Source: Liolophura sinensis
Taxonomy: Eukaryota > Mollusca > Polyplacophora > Chitonida > Chitonidae
DNA: 64,000 nt
Reading direction: 5' to 3'
Assembly (NCBI RefSeq): GCF_032854445.1
Contig: NC_088296.1
Span: 15,012,623-15,076,622, forward strand
Shown one piece after another: positions 1 to 11,679 of this stretch. The notes under the pieces are model-generated. The model had not been told where the DNA came from and did not search any database. It was given only the letters and a program-made list of their open reading frames with translations. The first letter of the stretch is position 1, and every line of letters begins with the position of its first letter. The translations under genes and the position numbers were made by a program.

Positions 1-383
1 TGTCCCACAAAGTTGGTGAAACCAGGCCTCGTGTCAAAGTTATTGTACGAAAGAAGCAAGGACAGCGTGTCATCTGGAAAAATAACACATAACCGATGAA
101 TACAGGAATCCTCAATATACCTAAGTTAAGATTTTCTTCAATCGGTTCATGTACAAATGTAAATGCTGATAAGATGTCTATGTTTGCTCTACAAACGACT
201 TGTCCAACTAATGGGTCATCACAGGACTATCTTTACGTGCTCCCTAAATTACTAAACAAATAAAAAGTAAATTAATATTTAAAGAAAAAATAAACGTATG
301 CAGAATTAAAAAAATAAACCCACACTACTGGGATTATTACAGACAATCCGTCTTCTTCTATCAACGTACATAATCGCTACTAT
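1..383. other. Left-edge intergenic sequence
   Basis: AT-rich sequence with no supported gene or recognised repeat. It lies outside the duplicated block that begins at 384. Confidence 0.4.
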
Positions 384-639
384 AACGTAGAACGGAAGTA
401 CATTTCTAAAATATTTCGATGACCCCAGATACAATTTTTGAAAATGGCGTTTTACAAAAAATATCAAAAAGTATTGGAACGATTTGCACGTAAACTGCAG
501 TGGTGAGTGCTCCATTCATGGCTCTATTGCCAATGCATTTAAACCAAAGAACAATATCAGAGCAATTTTCACGTCACTACGTACATTCCAAGGTGCTCTG
601 GACACCAGCATGAGCTGGACTTGAACTCACAGCGACCGT

Positions 640-985
640 GGTCATAATGATATAACGTGTCATAAGGGCTGTGATGGTAATGATACCATGTGTCAGTATG
701 ATTGTTACCATAATGTGATATGAGGATTGTGGTGGTAAAGATATCATGTGTCACTATGATTGTTACGCTGATGTGACATGACAATTTTGGCCAGAATGAT
801 ATAGTGAGACAAAACTGTTGTAGTGGTAATGATATAAAAGAGATTATGACTGTTGTAGCATTTTGACATAGTTATTGCTGTCATAATGATATGATGTCAC
901 ATAATGGTTGTGGTTATTGTAATATAATTTGATATTATGATTGTTTTCATGTCGGTATGTCGTGACATAACAGTTGTGATGGGAT
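640..985. repeat. Degenerate minisatellite in block A
   Basis: Loosely repeated motifs built on gtaatgatat, gattgttac and gtgacat recur with irregular spacing. The same array is present in the second copy at about 49495-49825 with small indels. Short open frames here come from the repetition and are not credible genes. Confidence 0.45.
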
Positions 986-2857
986 ATAATGACTGTGGCG
1001 AAGCCAAGATGACGTGAGAGTATTTGCGGGTGCCTGCCACTTATGCCAAGAGACAGACTCAACGTTCAGGTGACTATATCACAGCTAAACAAGATTGTCT
1101 GTGTGTATATATATACAATACATTATAAATGCACATAGAGTATGACCCAAATCCGTGTGGGTGACATTGTTATTGAATGCAGCTCTCTGACCTAGATGTA
1201 CAAACATCCTAGACATTTTATCAACTTTCCCTCCGCAATACACACTCTCTTATATTTAACTTAATGCTACGTTTTCTGAATGGTATTCTAAGTAAGATTT
1301 GCTCCTCTTTTACATGCGTGGTATTAAGTTTGTGTGTTTATTTGATTGGTGTTTTACGCTGTATTAGGTCCCCCTAGTATTAGGTCTAAAGGCTATGTAT
1401 ACACTGTCCCGGTGCAGGTGGGTTAACGCCATTTATGGTTGATAGTGTACAAATGCAGTGATGATAACTGTAGGTCACACCGGGATTTGAACTCCAATTC
1501 CAGACGCTTCCACCACAAACTATAACTATATTTCTCATGCAGGCACTAAAAACCTTCTCTCTTTGTTATAAAAATGGGCACATATTCTGATATGGAAGAT
1601 ATGTTTATTGCTTTATTTATGTCTTAATTTATGTATACATGTATTCTTAACTGCTCTTTTAGGTAGTTCTCAAGAATATTTTCTCATGTGGTAATGGTGC
1701 CTTCCTTCCCCAGCTCACCACCTACGTGCAATGTAAATGTTACATGACTTTTCCTCAGTCAGAAAACAACGTTACCAATATAGAACACATATCCGTTGAC
1801 ACATCTTGGCATACTGTTCGTTTCTTTCATATTGCCTATCCAACTCACCAATAAGCCCAACCCTGGGCCTATCTGAGTAACAATACCTCTGATTTCAATT
1901 CATGCACAAGTGTGAAAAGCAAAGAAAATGCCAATATAAAATATTAATTAGATGAAAGACCATTAAACATTGTCCATTCAAACGGATTGATTTAGTTTTT
2001 TCAGATTTAAAGCCTAGGATTCTATGTTTGTCTGTATGGACCCAGAGGGTACCCGTGATTATACAGCAATATTTTGGCTTGAAATAGTTCGTTTTAAGGT
2101 CCATTTGTTGGATGCACTCATTGCTCTAAACGAAGATGCATTTTAAATGCACACCACTCTTATGTGTGTCAACTGACAATAAGCTGAAGTGGCATCACCG
2201 ATCCCAATATGGTCAGAAAAGGCAAACGTAGAATATGGAGTTTTAAATGCATTTTATTAGGTACACAAACGTTCCAAAAATAAATCGAATTATTTTCATG
2301 GAAAATATTTGGTTTATAATTTTACATGCATTTCATACTAGCGTGTTCTTGGCCTTTAATGAACACTCATAGTTGACGCTGTTGTTCAAGAAGTTAGCCA
2401 ATTAGCTTCCTTGCGAATATAAACGTCTGTTGCACTCAAAGACCATTGTTTCGTTCATAATTTAAAAAAAAAGACAAAAAGAACAAAGGCCAAAGAAGAT
2501 TACGATTCTCGTATGAAAGTCATGCGACAAGATGTAATGGGAAGTGATGCGTGTGAACGTGTGTTAGCTTTTAGTAGCTTTTTGTGCTTACAAGCATGAT
2601 TATCAAACAACTGGTAATCGATGAATCTTCAGATTCATCAAGATTTATCAACGACTTACTCAATGTGACTACTCTAGTATTTCCAACGATTAAATTGTCA
2701 CGTGTCACTGACTAAGGACAATTTTGATAGCCAGTATGATTGATTTTACTGACAGCTGGATTCAGGCGACTCTTTAAAAGATATAGACTAAAGCAGCGTG
2801 AGTATGGTGGTGAGTTTATTCCGGTTTTCTCCCATTATATTGCTGGCGGCGTGGTAA

Positions 2858-3571
2858 CTTTATTATTTATTTATTTGATTGGTGTTTTACGGCATACTGA
2901 AGAATATTTCACTTATACGACGGCGGCCAGCATTATGGTGGAGGAAACTGGGCATAGCCCCGAGGGAAACCCACTACCATCCCCAAGTTGCTGGAAGACC
3001 TTCTCACGTGGACACAGACCCCCATTACAACTTCCGTTTTTCAGTAGTTGTAGTTCTGTGTATTTTAGGGTGTAAAGTTTTTTTTTGCTACCAGCCTGCC
3101 GTTTTTGGTGTACAGGTGCATGCTTGGTATCAAAATGATGGAAATTGTCTAAGCTTTGGGCAGGTATGAGTTTTAATGGTGAAAGTTTGCAATTCTAGGC
3201 GAGAGGACACAAGGAGACAGGTGGTGATGAGGCTGCGAGTGACGTCCCCTTGGCGTTGCTAGGCACTCCTCCCAGCTGCCGGCATGGAAAGGTCCAGATT
3301 TTGACGGGCAACCTATGTCAAGATTTTTACAGCTTCTTTCTCACAGGCTGGGCCAGGTATGCACCAAGCTTATTGGCCAAGGAATGTTTGGGACTGAGCT
3401 ACAGCGCTAAACGTTAACATTGTCGCTTATGGAAAACTAATTGGGGTCTGTGGCCACGTACGGCCGGAGAGGAAGCCAGAATGAGCTCACAGCGACCGCA
3501 TTGGTGAGAGGCTCCCGGGTCATTACGCTGCGCTAGGCGGCTAGGCTAACCAACTGAGTCACGGAGGCTCC
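2858..3571 (-). mobile_element. tRNA-derived SINE (family A), interrupted by a transposon
   Basis: On the - strand the tRNA-like head lies near 3571 and the (AAAT)n tail near 2858. The body matches the many family A copies in this window: A-box-like gtgactcagttgg, B-box-like gagttcaagtcc in better copies, and the terminal gtaaaacaccaatcaaataaa. A 445-bp element at 3010-3454 splits the body. The matching copy at 51690-51905 is uninterrupted. Confidence 0.85.
3010..3454. mobile_element. Small non-autonomous transposon with an empty site in copy 2
   Basis: The 445-bp insertion is flanked by the 5-bp direct repeat cacgt (3005-3009 and 3455-3459). Block A copy 2 has a single cacgt at the corresponding point, so this is a filled/empty site pair. 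The ends are short inverted repeats: cacagacccc just inside the left end and ggggtctgtg near the right end. The interior is related to the longer elements at about 35540-36440 and 55920-56830, which looks like a deletion derivative. The superfamily is not certain; a MITE-like DNA transposon is the best reading. Confidence 0.75.
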
Positions 3572-4309
3572 GCCCTGGTATAAGGGAAAGATGAACGTAT
3601 CTTTTGAATAATCGAATACGGGGTATAAACCAAGAATCAAAAAAATAGTTGAATATAAACAACGGTATTTAAAAAAGATAAACATGCAGTTTGAAAATAT
3701 TACATGAATATTAAATCAAGTTTTTGGCGGTAGTATTTATATCAAAATGTTCTGACTACTACAAATACAATAGGGCTTCTTTTGTGTACTCTTTCCATCT
3801 AGATTCTCTCTTATATATTTGAAGCGACGCCCAAATGTGTAAGCTGATGCCAGTCTTTATTTAAACTAGTTCCAGAACTTTTCAAAACCCCCATACATAC
3901 CATGGTACCGGTACATAGGACTTCCTGGAGAGACAAAAAAAATATGTGAAAATTTATAATATGGACATAAGACGATGATATCTATAGTGTCACTGCGTGG
4001 GTTAAAGGGTTAAGTTTGAACATCCCTGATCCATCAGGGATTGAGAGCATGGTTAATACATGTACAAGTCTGCATAAAGGAAGGTTACTGTAACAGTGGG
4101 GATGACTGGAAAGTGGTCATATGTACGAGGCATCACTACGTAAATGTAAACGGTTTCACAACCATTCGCCCCACATGCTGAGATCTCTAACAAGAGTGGA
4201 ACGATTTACATTTAGTTAATGATGTCTCGACTTCATTATTATTACTGACCCTTGTATGACTATGACCCTTAAGCAGTACACTTGTTATATTTTTTCTAAT
4301 TTCAGCAGC

Positions 4310-4462
4310 TGAAAGTGGGAAGGTAAGGCACCAACCTGCGGATGGTCGTGGGTTTCCCACGGCCTCTACCCGGTTTCCTCCCACCATAATGCTGGCAGCC
4401 GTCGTATAAGTGAAATATTGTTGAGTACAGCGTAAAACACTAATCAAATGAATAAATAAAAT
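4310..4462 (+). mobile_element. SINE family A, 3' fragment
   Basis: Body and tail of family A from ccaacctgcggatggtcgtg to aaaacactaatcaaatgaa. The tRNA-like head is missing. Just downstream (about 4470-4540) is a tRNA-like segment, agcacagttggtagag, typical of the head of family B. Confidence 0.7.
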
Positions 4463-4618
4463 AATTTCACCCTCTCCGATAGCACAGTTGGTAGAGTGTG
4501 CACGTCGGGAGGTGGTCACATATAAGATGTTAAAAGATGAAGTTGTAAATTCCATCTTGTGCGTTCAGCTATACACGTGTCAGTAGACTGAACGAACCCT
4601 TTAGTCGTCATATGCCTG

Positions 4619-4788
4619 AGGGGCCTCCGTGACTCAGTTGATTAGCGCGCTAACGCAACGTAATGATGGTTGTGGGTTTCCCACGGGCTGTGCCCGGTTT
4701 CCACACACCATAATGCTGGCAGCCGTCGTATAAGTGAAATATTCTTGATTACGGCGTCAAACACCAATCAAATAAATCAATAAATCAA
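4619..4788 (+). mobile_element. SINE family A with internal deletion
   Basis: The head (cctccgtgactcagttgatt) and the tail half are present. About 90 bases of the middle, including the B box, are missing, so the element looks transcriptionally dead. Confidence 0.75.
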
Positions 4789-4789
4789 A

Positions 4790-5635
4790 TGATTGAAAAT
4801 GTTTAATCTACGACGCTCAACTCTGAGCAGTAACTCACTCTTCTTATTTTTCACGTGATGTCGGTATACATGTATCCTATATTTGTACAAAAGCAACTCC
4901 TCCGTCTAAAGAACTGCGATATTAGATGTAAATTTATACGGGCCAACAAAAGCTGTTTTTGTCGAAAAATCTGGAAAGGTCTGAGGTCGTAAACCAATTA
5001 CAATATCTATAGCTTTCTCTAGAGCTTAGCCAGTTTTCCTCGTTGTCGGTAAAATATTCTTAAGTACGACGAAAAAAAGAACAGTCATTTGAAGATCGTG
5101 AATGAATATATGTGTTGACGTGCATTGATTCTGGGGCACAGTGTTTTGCACATAGGTGACAATGAACGTTGAGCCCCTAGGGATCTACAAACTTAGGGTA
5201 CAAACGTGTTTTCTTAGCACTCGATTTAAATATCTCACATTTTCAAAACGATGTAAAATGTATGAAACCGCTTTGTTTTCGTATGTATATCTACACTTTT
5301 TTTGCGAATTTCACATGTGTTTTGTGAAACAGGCGCACAAAAGGACAATAACACACGTTTTAGTCAACCCGTAAAGAGACTATCATCCGTGGAAGTCCGG
5401 TGTTTTCTTTTGTAAGGATATTTCACATTCAGAAGGAAACGTTACCGTAGAAAACAAGATATCACTGTTAAAATTGTATATAAAGTTTTACACATTTAAA
5501 AGCAACATTTATAGATTGTGTGAACTTGTTCACCTAATACAGTAAAAGTTTCACTAATTTCGCAGATGGGATCAAATGATACACAGAATTTTTTACCAAT
5601 AGGTAAACATAGTCGTATTAACTTACACTCGGTCA
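4790..5635. other. Intergenic, nothing recognised
   Basis: AT-rich sequence with no supported coding region. A 72-codon open frame at 5156-5374 has no recognisable domain and no splice context. Confidence 0.35.
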
Positions 5636-5892
5636 GGCGCCTCCGTGGCTCTGCTCGTTTAGCTCGCTAGCGCAGCCCAATGACCCAGAAGCCTCTCACC
5701 AATGTGGTCGCTGTGAGTTCCAGTCCAGTTCACACTGCTTTCCTCTCCGGCATTACGTGGAACGGTCTGCCAACAACCTGCGGATGGTCGTGGATTTCCT
5801 GTGTCCGGTTTCCACCATAGTGTTGGCTACGGTCGTATAATTCAAATATTCTTGAGAACGGTGTAAAACACTAATCAAGTCAATAAATAAAA
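5636..5892 (+). mobile_element. SINE family A, nearly full length
   Basis: A complete but diverged copy: head at 5640, gcggtcgctgtgagttc-like B-box region near 5705, body, and the tail aaaacactaatcaagtcaata followed by aaataaa. Confidence 0.8.
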
Positions 5893-6316
5893 TACACTCA
5901 ATCACACTTTTAATATCGAAACTTTTCAATAACTGTAACGTTAATGCCACCAGTCCCCAACGGAGATCATCCGTTCTAAACGCTTTTTTAAACCATCCAA
6001 GAAATAAAAGACTATATTCTGTAGAGTGTCATATAGGCCAACATGTGCATCTACTTCAATTTCCGATGCACCTGTTTAAAATTTGCTTAACATTTACAGG
6101 TCTGTTTCAAAAGTTCTCAGTGACAAATGTTTCTCTATTTTATCTGCCTGTTGTTACAATTAACGTCAGTCTCAATAGACAAAGTCTTAATATTGAACAT
6201 AAATTTAATTGAATCAATTTGATCAATAATCACCATTACCAGCACATCTATCCTTAACCATAAATTAAAACTTTGTTTTTTTTTTTCGTTTTTTTTCAGA
6301 AAAGGTTTAACACAAA

Positions 6317-6424
6317 ATTTCCCTAGGGTTGTGCCCGATATTCCCCCGCCATAATTCTGGCTTCCATCCATTTAGTGAAATATCCTTGACTACTTCATAA
6401 ACACCCAATCAAATAAATGCATAA
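6317..6424 (+). mobile_element. SINE family A, 3' fragment
   Basis: Diverged 3' body (ccgccataattctggcttcc) running into an (aaat)-like tail. No head is visible. Confidence 0.55.
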
Positions 6425-6797
6425 ATCTTTTTTTCACTATTGTTCAACGCTTGACTGCAAAGAATTTTTTACACAGCAGTCTGCCTTTCCCAAGCAATTA
6501 ATGACTGTCACACATGAGAAGTATGGGCATGCGCGCCATATGTCTTTGTTTATTTATTATATTAACCCCAAAAATGTCTGAAAATTGGCGAAGAACCTCA
6601 AACTGAAGATATAAACTTTCAAAATCCAATGTACATAAAAAACTGTCCCCTATTGATACATTTTTTTCACATATGAAAATGACAAAGAAACTCCCGTGCT
6701 TGTTGTTTTGTTTCTACTTCAGATTCGCCATGTTTAAAATCCAGTTTCCAGTATAACATGAGTGGAGTGGCATTTAAATAACCAAACCTATTAAAAT

Positions 6798-7050
6798 GAT
6801 TTATTTATTTATTTATTTGATTGGTATTCTACGCCGTGCTCAAGAATATCTGCCGGCGGCCGGCATTGTGGTGGGAGTACACAGGGCAGAGCCCGAGGGT
6901 ACCCCACGACAATCCGCAGGCTGCTGCATACCTTCCCACTTACGACCGGAGAGGAAGCCAGCATGAGCTAGACTTGAACTCACAGCGACCGCATTGGTGA
7001 GAGACTCCTGGGTCATTACGCAGTGCTAACCAACTGAGCCAGGGAGTCCC
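6798..7050 (-). mobile_element. SINE family A with target-site duplication
   Basis: A near full-length copy on the - strand. It is bounded by cctattaaaat (6787-6797) and cctattgaaat (7051-7061), an 11-bp target-site duplication with one mismatch. This is direct evidence of retrotransposition. Confidence 0.85.
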
Positions 7051-7061
7051 CCTATTGAAAT

Positions 7062-7800
7062 AAAAAAATCTAAATCGCTCATGATATAATGAGGTACATC
7101 TATTGCGGAAATAACTTCAAACCTTCACTAGTAGTTTATGAGAACATAATCTTAAGGTCAATATGCAAATTAATTTGGGTGTTCACTTCGACACAGGGTG
7201 AATAAAACATCGCACTACGCGCCTGACACTTACGAATACAATCTATTGATACATTGGATTTATCATTCTCGGAGTCCCCGGTTAGTACAATTCCAGTTAT
7301 TACCATAATAATACATTTTTCGTGATAAGGCTGAAAAGCATTTTTTGTATATAAATCTACTGTGTAAATAAAATAGTATTGACTATACTTTGACACGGTT
7401 TCTTGTTGTGCACTGTGACGTCCTGTTTGTATGTCAGTTTCACGTGACTGAGGCTCATTGACCAATGGAATGGCTGGAAAAAAGAGATAATTATTTCTAT
7501 ACATCCGCATCTTTACGGATCGCGGTGACAACGCATACTATGGTTATGAAAGAGAACAAGACTCAGTTTACTTTTGAGATATTTGGTAGGCTATCATCCT
7601 GAGACATGATCGGTCAGTTTTTGTTAAGGGGGATCTGACACGTCAGATGGCCCAGTACACATTCTCCAGACGTTAATCTTTTATTCCAATTTTGTTGAAA
7701 GGAATGCTGACTAGACAACGTAACAAAGAGAGTCCATTTTTCACGCAATCTGCCGTGGTTCCGCCCCTCAAGAACTAAAGTGGGTAATGAACATAGGCCA
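7062..7800. other. Upstream region of the LRR gene
   Basis: No exon is supported. A 131-codon open frame on the - strand at 7136-7531 shows no domain, signal peptide or repeat. This stretch would hold distal promoter elements of the LRR gene, but no specific site could be recognised. Confidence 0.35.
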
Positions 7801-7810
7801 CGCTGTACTT

Positions 7811-7818
7811 TTTATAAG
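7811..7818 (+). promoter_or_regulatory. TATA-box-like element of the LRR gene
   Basis: tttataag lies about 40 bp upstream of the start codon at 7855. A transcription start about 25-30 bp downstream would give a very short 5' leader of roughly 10-15 nt. The position suits a TATA box, but the motif is common by chance in AT-rich DNA. Confidence 0.4.
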
Positions 7819-7854
7819 GCATGTCCACAGGTAGTCAATGTAAAGTGAAGCACG

Positions 7855-10833
7855 ATGGGGACAGTGAACGCTGTTCTCACGGTTCTAGCCATATTCGCCA
7901 CTTACTGCAATTCTTTGTGTCCAGTTCATCCCAAATGCTCCTGTAGACCGGCAAATGGCACAGACGTTGTCTGTACACAGTTCAGTAGAACGATTCCTCG
8001 ATTTTTGGACTCGCCCGTCAACTTTCGACGTCTAAGATTGTCAAACAAGCGGACTTGTTCAATCGAAGAGGGCTCCTTCTTGAATGTGAGTGCCACTGTG
8101 TTAATCATTAACTATGTCCAAATCACAACGTATGGTTGCGAGGATTTTGTTGGACTGGAAGCGAAGCTCGTCCAGTTGTTCGTCTCCAGAACTACGCTCA
8201 GCTTAATCCCAAAATGTGCCATTGCTAACCTGACAAGGTTGACTAGACTCGAATTAACGTACAACCAGATCACTGATATCCACACTGAAGATTTTGAAAG
8301 CCTCAAGGATTTAACATATTTAAGTCTTGCCGGGAACAAAATTACAAATGTCGAGCCCGGATGTTTCAGAGGTCTTGACAAATTAAGCACATTAGACCTA
8401 AGATTCAACAACATTGCTCAACTCTCAGAATTTTCGTTTCAAGGTCTGGTGTTTCTGAAGACGATAAATTTGCAAAATAACAGCATAGTCAGCCTGCCTC
8501 TGAGAATCTTTGATACATCCACGAAGCTAGAAAGTGTACGTCTTGACAACAACGACTTGGAGGCACTTCCGGGTAATATTTTTGACCACACTGTTAATCT
8601 GAAATCTTTTTATGTTACAAACAATCGGTTATCATCTCTTCCACCTTTGATATTCTCCAAAACTACCAGTTTATATCAGCTAGACCTCATTGCAAACAAG
8701 TTGAGAGATATACCTCTGAATCTGTTTAACTCAACTCCTGGTATTCGGATCATATATTTGTCAGATAACCAGTTAACAACCTTTAACTTTGATGTCGTAT
8801 CAGGATTAAAGAGTCTTCAATATCTGCACGTTAACAGAAAAAGAAACAGCCCACAGGCTATAGATAGCTCCAAGTACGAATCCTTCATCAGCCGTCTCTT
8901 AAGGAACTCTCCTTCAGTCGTCTCCCTGAAACTTAGAAACAACGGCATCAAATCTCTACCGCTGGGAGCTTTCAGTGAATTGAAGGTGCTTAATACATTG
9001 GATCTCAGTCAGAACAACATCGACGAAATACCGGAGGGATTTCTGGCCAACTCCCCCAAGGTAAAGTACCTTATGCTACAACACAATCACATCAAGGAGA
9101 TTCCACCAGATATCTTCACAGATTTGGATTCAGCGCTTTACCATCTGGACTTGTCTGGTAATCAACTGTCATCCACTGCCGGGAAGAGGTTAGTGGGGCA
9201 GCTACCGAAACTCACAAGTCTTCGTGAGCTTTTCCTGTCAGATATGCCACTACCCTCCCTGTCAGATAACATCACAGAACAGCTCGGCCTGATGAATATA
9301 CTACATTTACGCAACTGCTCCCTAGACAAGACAACTGAAATTCGCAAAATGTTGTCTGCAAAGGAGACCGATTTTTCGAAGAACAGTCTAAAGACATTCG
9401 GAACAGCCAGTGGACCAGTGAGTATTACAATCTCTTACATGACTTTGAACATATCCTATAACTATCTTCCAGAGATTAACATATTGTTTTCTCCAGTGCG
9501 GTATATCAGTATAGAGCTTTACGCAGACAACAACCAGATAGAGAAAGTTACGTTATCTGGCAATGGCACCACCTTCGTCTACTTCCGACATTTAAGCCTG
9601 GCCCATAATTCAATCAGACGTTCCCTGAAAACATCACGTTTAAAGGAATGCACCATTTTGGATCTTTCACACAACAGGTTTTCAAACGTTACAGAATTCC
9701 CCTTGATGGATCCTTCAATATCAACCCCTTGTACAACTTTCCAGGTGATCACTTTGAACTTTTCTCACAACGTTATTACCAACATTTCCCCAAATGCTTG
9801 CCTTGGTCGCGTCACTACTCTTGACCTCAGTTACAATCAGCTAACAGCACTGCCGTTTTTAATCCCCGTCTACAAAAGTCTGACCATAACTCTGAAGAGT
9901 CTTTTCTTGATGGGAAATAAGCTCTATTCCTTGTCACCCGATATACTCGGAGGACCACGTACTTCACTTCGCACTATAGATATCCGTTTAAACCAGTTTC
10001 GTGAAATTGACAATTTGAAAGAAATCATCACATCGAGCCCTCTCGCTGAGGTTTACCTGGCCGGGAATCCACTCAGCTGCAACTGCAGTTTAGCGTGGAT
10101 GAGGGCTGAACAGGTCTCTATGAAGTTTGACAAGGTCCGATGTCAAACGCCCCCAAAAGCCAGTATGTTCCTTCTACAGTGTTATTCTATGGAGTCTTGT
10201 TTTCTGGGCAAAACATCCTTCCCACCTTCGTCCGCTGAAACACATACATTTTGTGACGAAGACATCGCCTTGGAGATCTATAATCTGACTTGGAGTACGA
10301 ATAACGAAAAGATTGAAATTCGCTGGAATACACAGGGACCAGGAGGGGTTCGGGGCATGAAGCTGACCTACCATGACACACAGGACTCTAAAATTGACAC
10401 ACAGATACTGATTCACCCTGACCGGAGGTCCGTCGTTATGGACGAGTTGTTAGAGGGTCGTACCTACAATGTCTGCATAGTCGTGGAAAACACACCGGAA
10501 TCTTTATCAGACCCCTCCTGTGTCGTTGTCACAGGCAACAGACGCAATACAGACGCCTCCTGTGCCGTTGTCACAGGCAACAGACGCAATACACAACTAA
10601 TGATCATTGCCCTTGCTGTCTCTCTTGCAGTGTGTGCAGTCGCATTGTTTGCACTGTTGTTTTGCATGTTGATAACGCGATGCGGTGCAAAAGTGTGTTT
10701 TCAAGCAAATCCTGAACAGCCAACGCATTGCCCTGTTGAAAAAACTCCATATCGTGCAAATTATGCCAACGCCAATTCTGAACAGTTTACGGAAAACGAT
10801 TATGCTTATGTGAACGATAGTAACATGATATGA
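7855..10833 (+). CDS. LRR-FN3 single-pass transmembrane protein, intronless
   Basis: A 992-aa open frame without introns. Residues 1-20 form a hydrophobic signal peptide. Residues about 21-45 are a cysteine-rich LRR N-cap (CPVHPKCSC). About 24 leucine-rich repeats of the LxxLxLxxNxIxxL type follow to about residue 735. An LRR C-cap begins with NPLSCNCSLAW near residue 738. An FN3-like segment spans about 803-895, a transmembrane helix about 915-940, and the cytoplasmic tail is about 50 aa. The tail has Tyr970 (YANA) and Tyr985 (YVND), both YxN motifs of the kind SH2 adaptors bind in other receptors. There is no TIR domain, so it is not a Toll receptor. The architecture recalls FLRT- or vasorin-like proteins, but I cannot assign an orthologue. 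By family it is probably a cell-surface recognition or adhesion receptor. The start is the first ATG after the TATA-like element and precedes the signal peptide. Confidence 0.93.
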   Translation: MGTVNAVLTVLAIFATYCNSLCPVHPKCSCRPANGTDVVCTQFSRTIPRFLDSPVNFRRLRLSNKRTCSIEEGSFLNVSATVLIINYVQITTYGCEDFVGLEAKLVQLFVSRTTLSLIPKCAIANLTRLTRLELTYNQITDIHTEDFESLKDLTYLSLAGNKITNVEPGCFRGLDKLSTLDLRFNNIAQLSEFSFQGLVFLKTINLQNNSIVSLPLRIFDTSTKLESVRLDNNDLEALPGNIFDHTVNLKSFYVTNNRLSSLPPLIFSKTTSLYQLDLIANKLRDIPLNLFNSTPGIRIIYLSDNQLTTFNFDVVSGLKSLQYLHVNRKRNSPQAIDSSKYESFISRLLRNSPSVVSLKLRNNGIKSLPLGAFSELKVLNTLDLSQNNIDEIPEGFLANSPKVKYLMLQHNHIKEIPPDIFTDLDSALYHLDLSGNQLSSTAGKRLVGQLPKLTSLRELFLSDMPLPSLSDNITEQLGLMNILHLRNCSLDKTTEIRKMLSAKETDFSKNSLKTFGTASGPVSITISYMTLNISYNYLPEINILFSPVRYISIELYADNNQIEKVTLSGNGTTFVYFRHLSLAHNSIRRSLKTSRLKECTILDLSHNRFSNVTEFPLMDPSISTPCTTFQVITLNFSHNVITNISPNACLGRVTTLDLSYNQLTALPFLIPVYKSLTITLKSLFLMGNKLYSLSPDILGGPRTSLRTIDIRLNQFREIDNLKEIITSSPLAEVYLAGNPLSCNCSLAWMRAEQVSMKFDKVRCQTPPKASMFLLQCYSMESCFLGKTSFPPSSAETHTFCDEDIALEIYNLTWSTNNEKIEIRWNTQGPGGVRGMKLTYHDTQDSKIDTQILIHPDRRSVVMDELLEGRTYNVCIVVENTPESLSDPSCVVVTGNRRNTDASCAVVTGNRRNTQLMIIALAVSLAVCAVALFALLFCMLITRCGAKVCFQANPEQPTHCPVEKTPYRANYANANSEQFTENDYAYVNDSNMI
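10516..10599 (+). repeat. 42-bp in-frame tandem duplication in the LRR gene
   Basis: Two 42-bp units, 10516-10557 and 10558-10599, encode SCVVVTGNRRNTDA and SCAVVTGNRRNTQL just outside the membrane helix. The first 36 bases differ by one substitution, suggesting a recent duplication that kept the frame and lengthened the juxtamembrane stalk by 14 residues. Confidence 0.9.
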
Positions 10834-11669
10834 AACATTCAGGAACCAGTCGAGAAACTACGCCAGGACAATTTATGAAGGTAGTAAAGACACGGGAATG
10901 TATGGTCAAAATACAAAAAGACTTCTTTTAATAACACGTTCCTTTATCTTCTAGAAAGGAAAATTACTTTATTTTATTATTATTTCTAATTTTATTATGT
11001 TATTTTTTTTCTCTTGCAGAATGTCACTTATTTATTTGCATCCAAACACTGTACTTACATGTGTGTGAAATTATGACAAGTAAATGCAATTTAGAGTATG
11101 ACATATGTAAAAAAACTGTTAGTGGAGTGTACACTGTACAGCGACTGAGGAAGAGATTTTTCTTCGAGTACTTGAAATATTTCGTTACATGCATTTTGTT
11201 TTTATAATGTGTAATGAATATCCCACTGTATCTTTCCTTGCCATGTTTGCAGTGTAATTTTACTGATACTTATATCCGACGTATGCCTAGCGTGTAGTGT
11301 ATAACCTATAGTATTATTATGCATTTTAGAGTTGCTACGTTTAAAATTTTGTATAATATGAACAAATTTAACTTGTGTAGGTCAAACAAACTAAATTTAT
11401 GTTAGTGTATCCATGTGGCTCACCTGTGCTAAACAAAAAAAAATTGGCCACGTCCATTGTTCATTTGGTTTTTAATAATTATGACGTTACCCGAGGCGAT
11501 AAGCTCTTGTTGTCGAAAGCAAGCTGGTAGAATAAGAAATATAGTACTATAACTGCCATGACTTTACAATAATAGGCAAATGTAACAAATTGATGTGCAG
11601 AGCATGTCTTGTTGGGTATCATTTACGGTTTATTTTCAATAGTGCTAAATGAATATAGGCGACAGGTTT

Positions 11670-11675
11670 AATAAA
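11670..11675 (+). terminator. Candidate polyadenylation signal of the LRR gene
   Basis: This is the first canonical aataaa after the stop codon, giving a 3' UTR of about 0.85 kb. It is supported only by position and motif. Confidence 0.4.
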
Positions 11676-11679
11676 TGAA

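Larger units (their letters stand above)
384..4008. repeat. Segmental duplication block A, copy 1
   Basis: This block recurs in the same orientation at 49236-52356. Both copies open with the same stretch (aacgtagaacggaag) and end at the same point (gcgtgggtta). They differ by scattered substitutions and small indels. The largest difference is a 445-bp insertion at 3010-3454 present only in this copy. Outside both ends the flanks are unrelated. The block holds no gene I can support, only a degenerate tandem repeat, SINE pieces and AT-rich DNA. Confidence 0.9.

Noticed and set aside
5636-5720. tRNA gene from A- and B-box-like motifs
   Set aside because: The tRNA-like part belongs to a SINE head; no cloverleaf with a proper acceptor stem is apparent, and the same head recurs many times.
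7136-7531. 131-codon open frame on the - strand upstream of the LRR gene
   Set aside because: No domain, signal, repeats or splice support; length is possible by chance.
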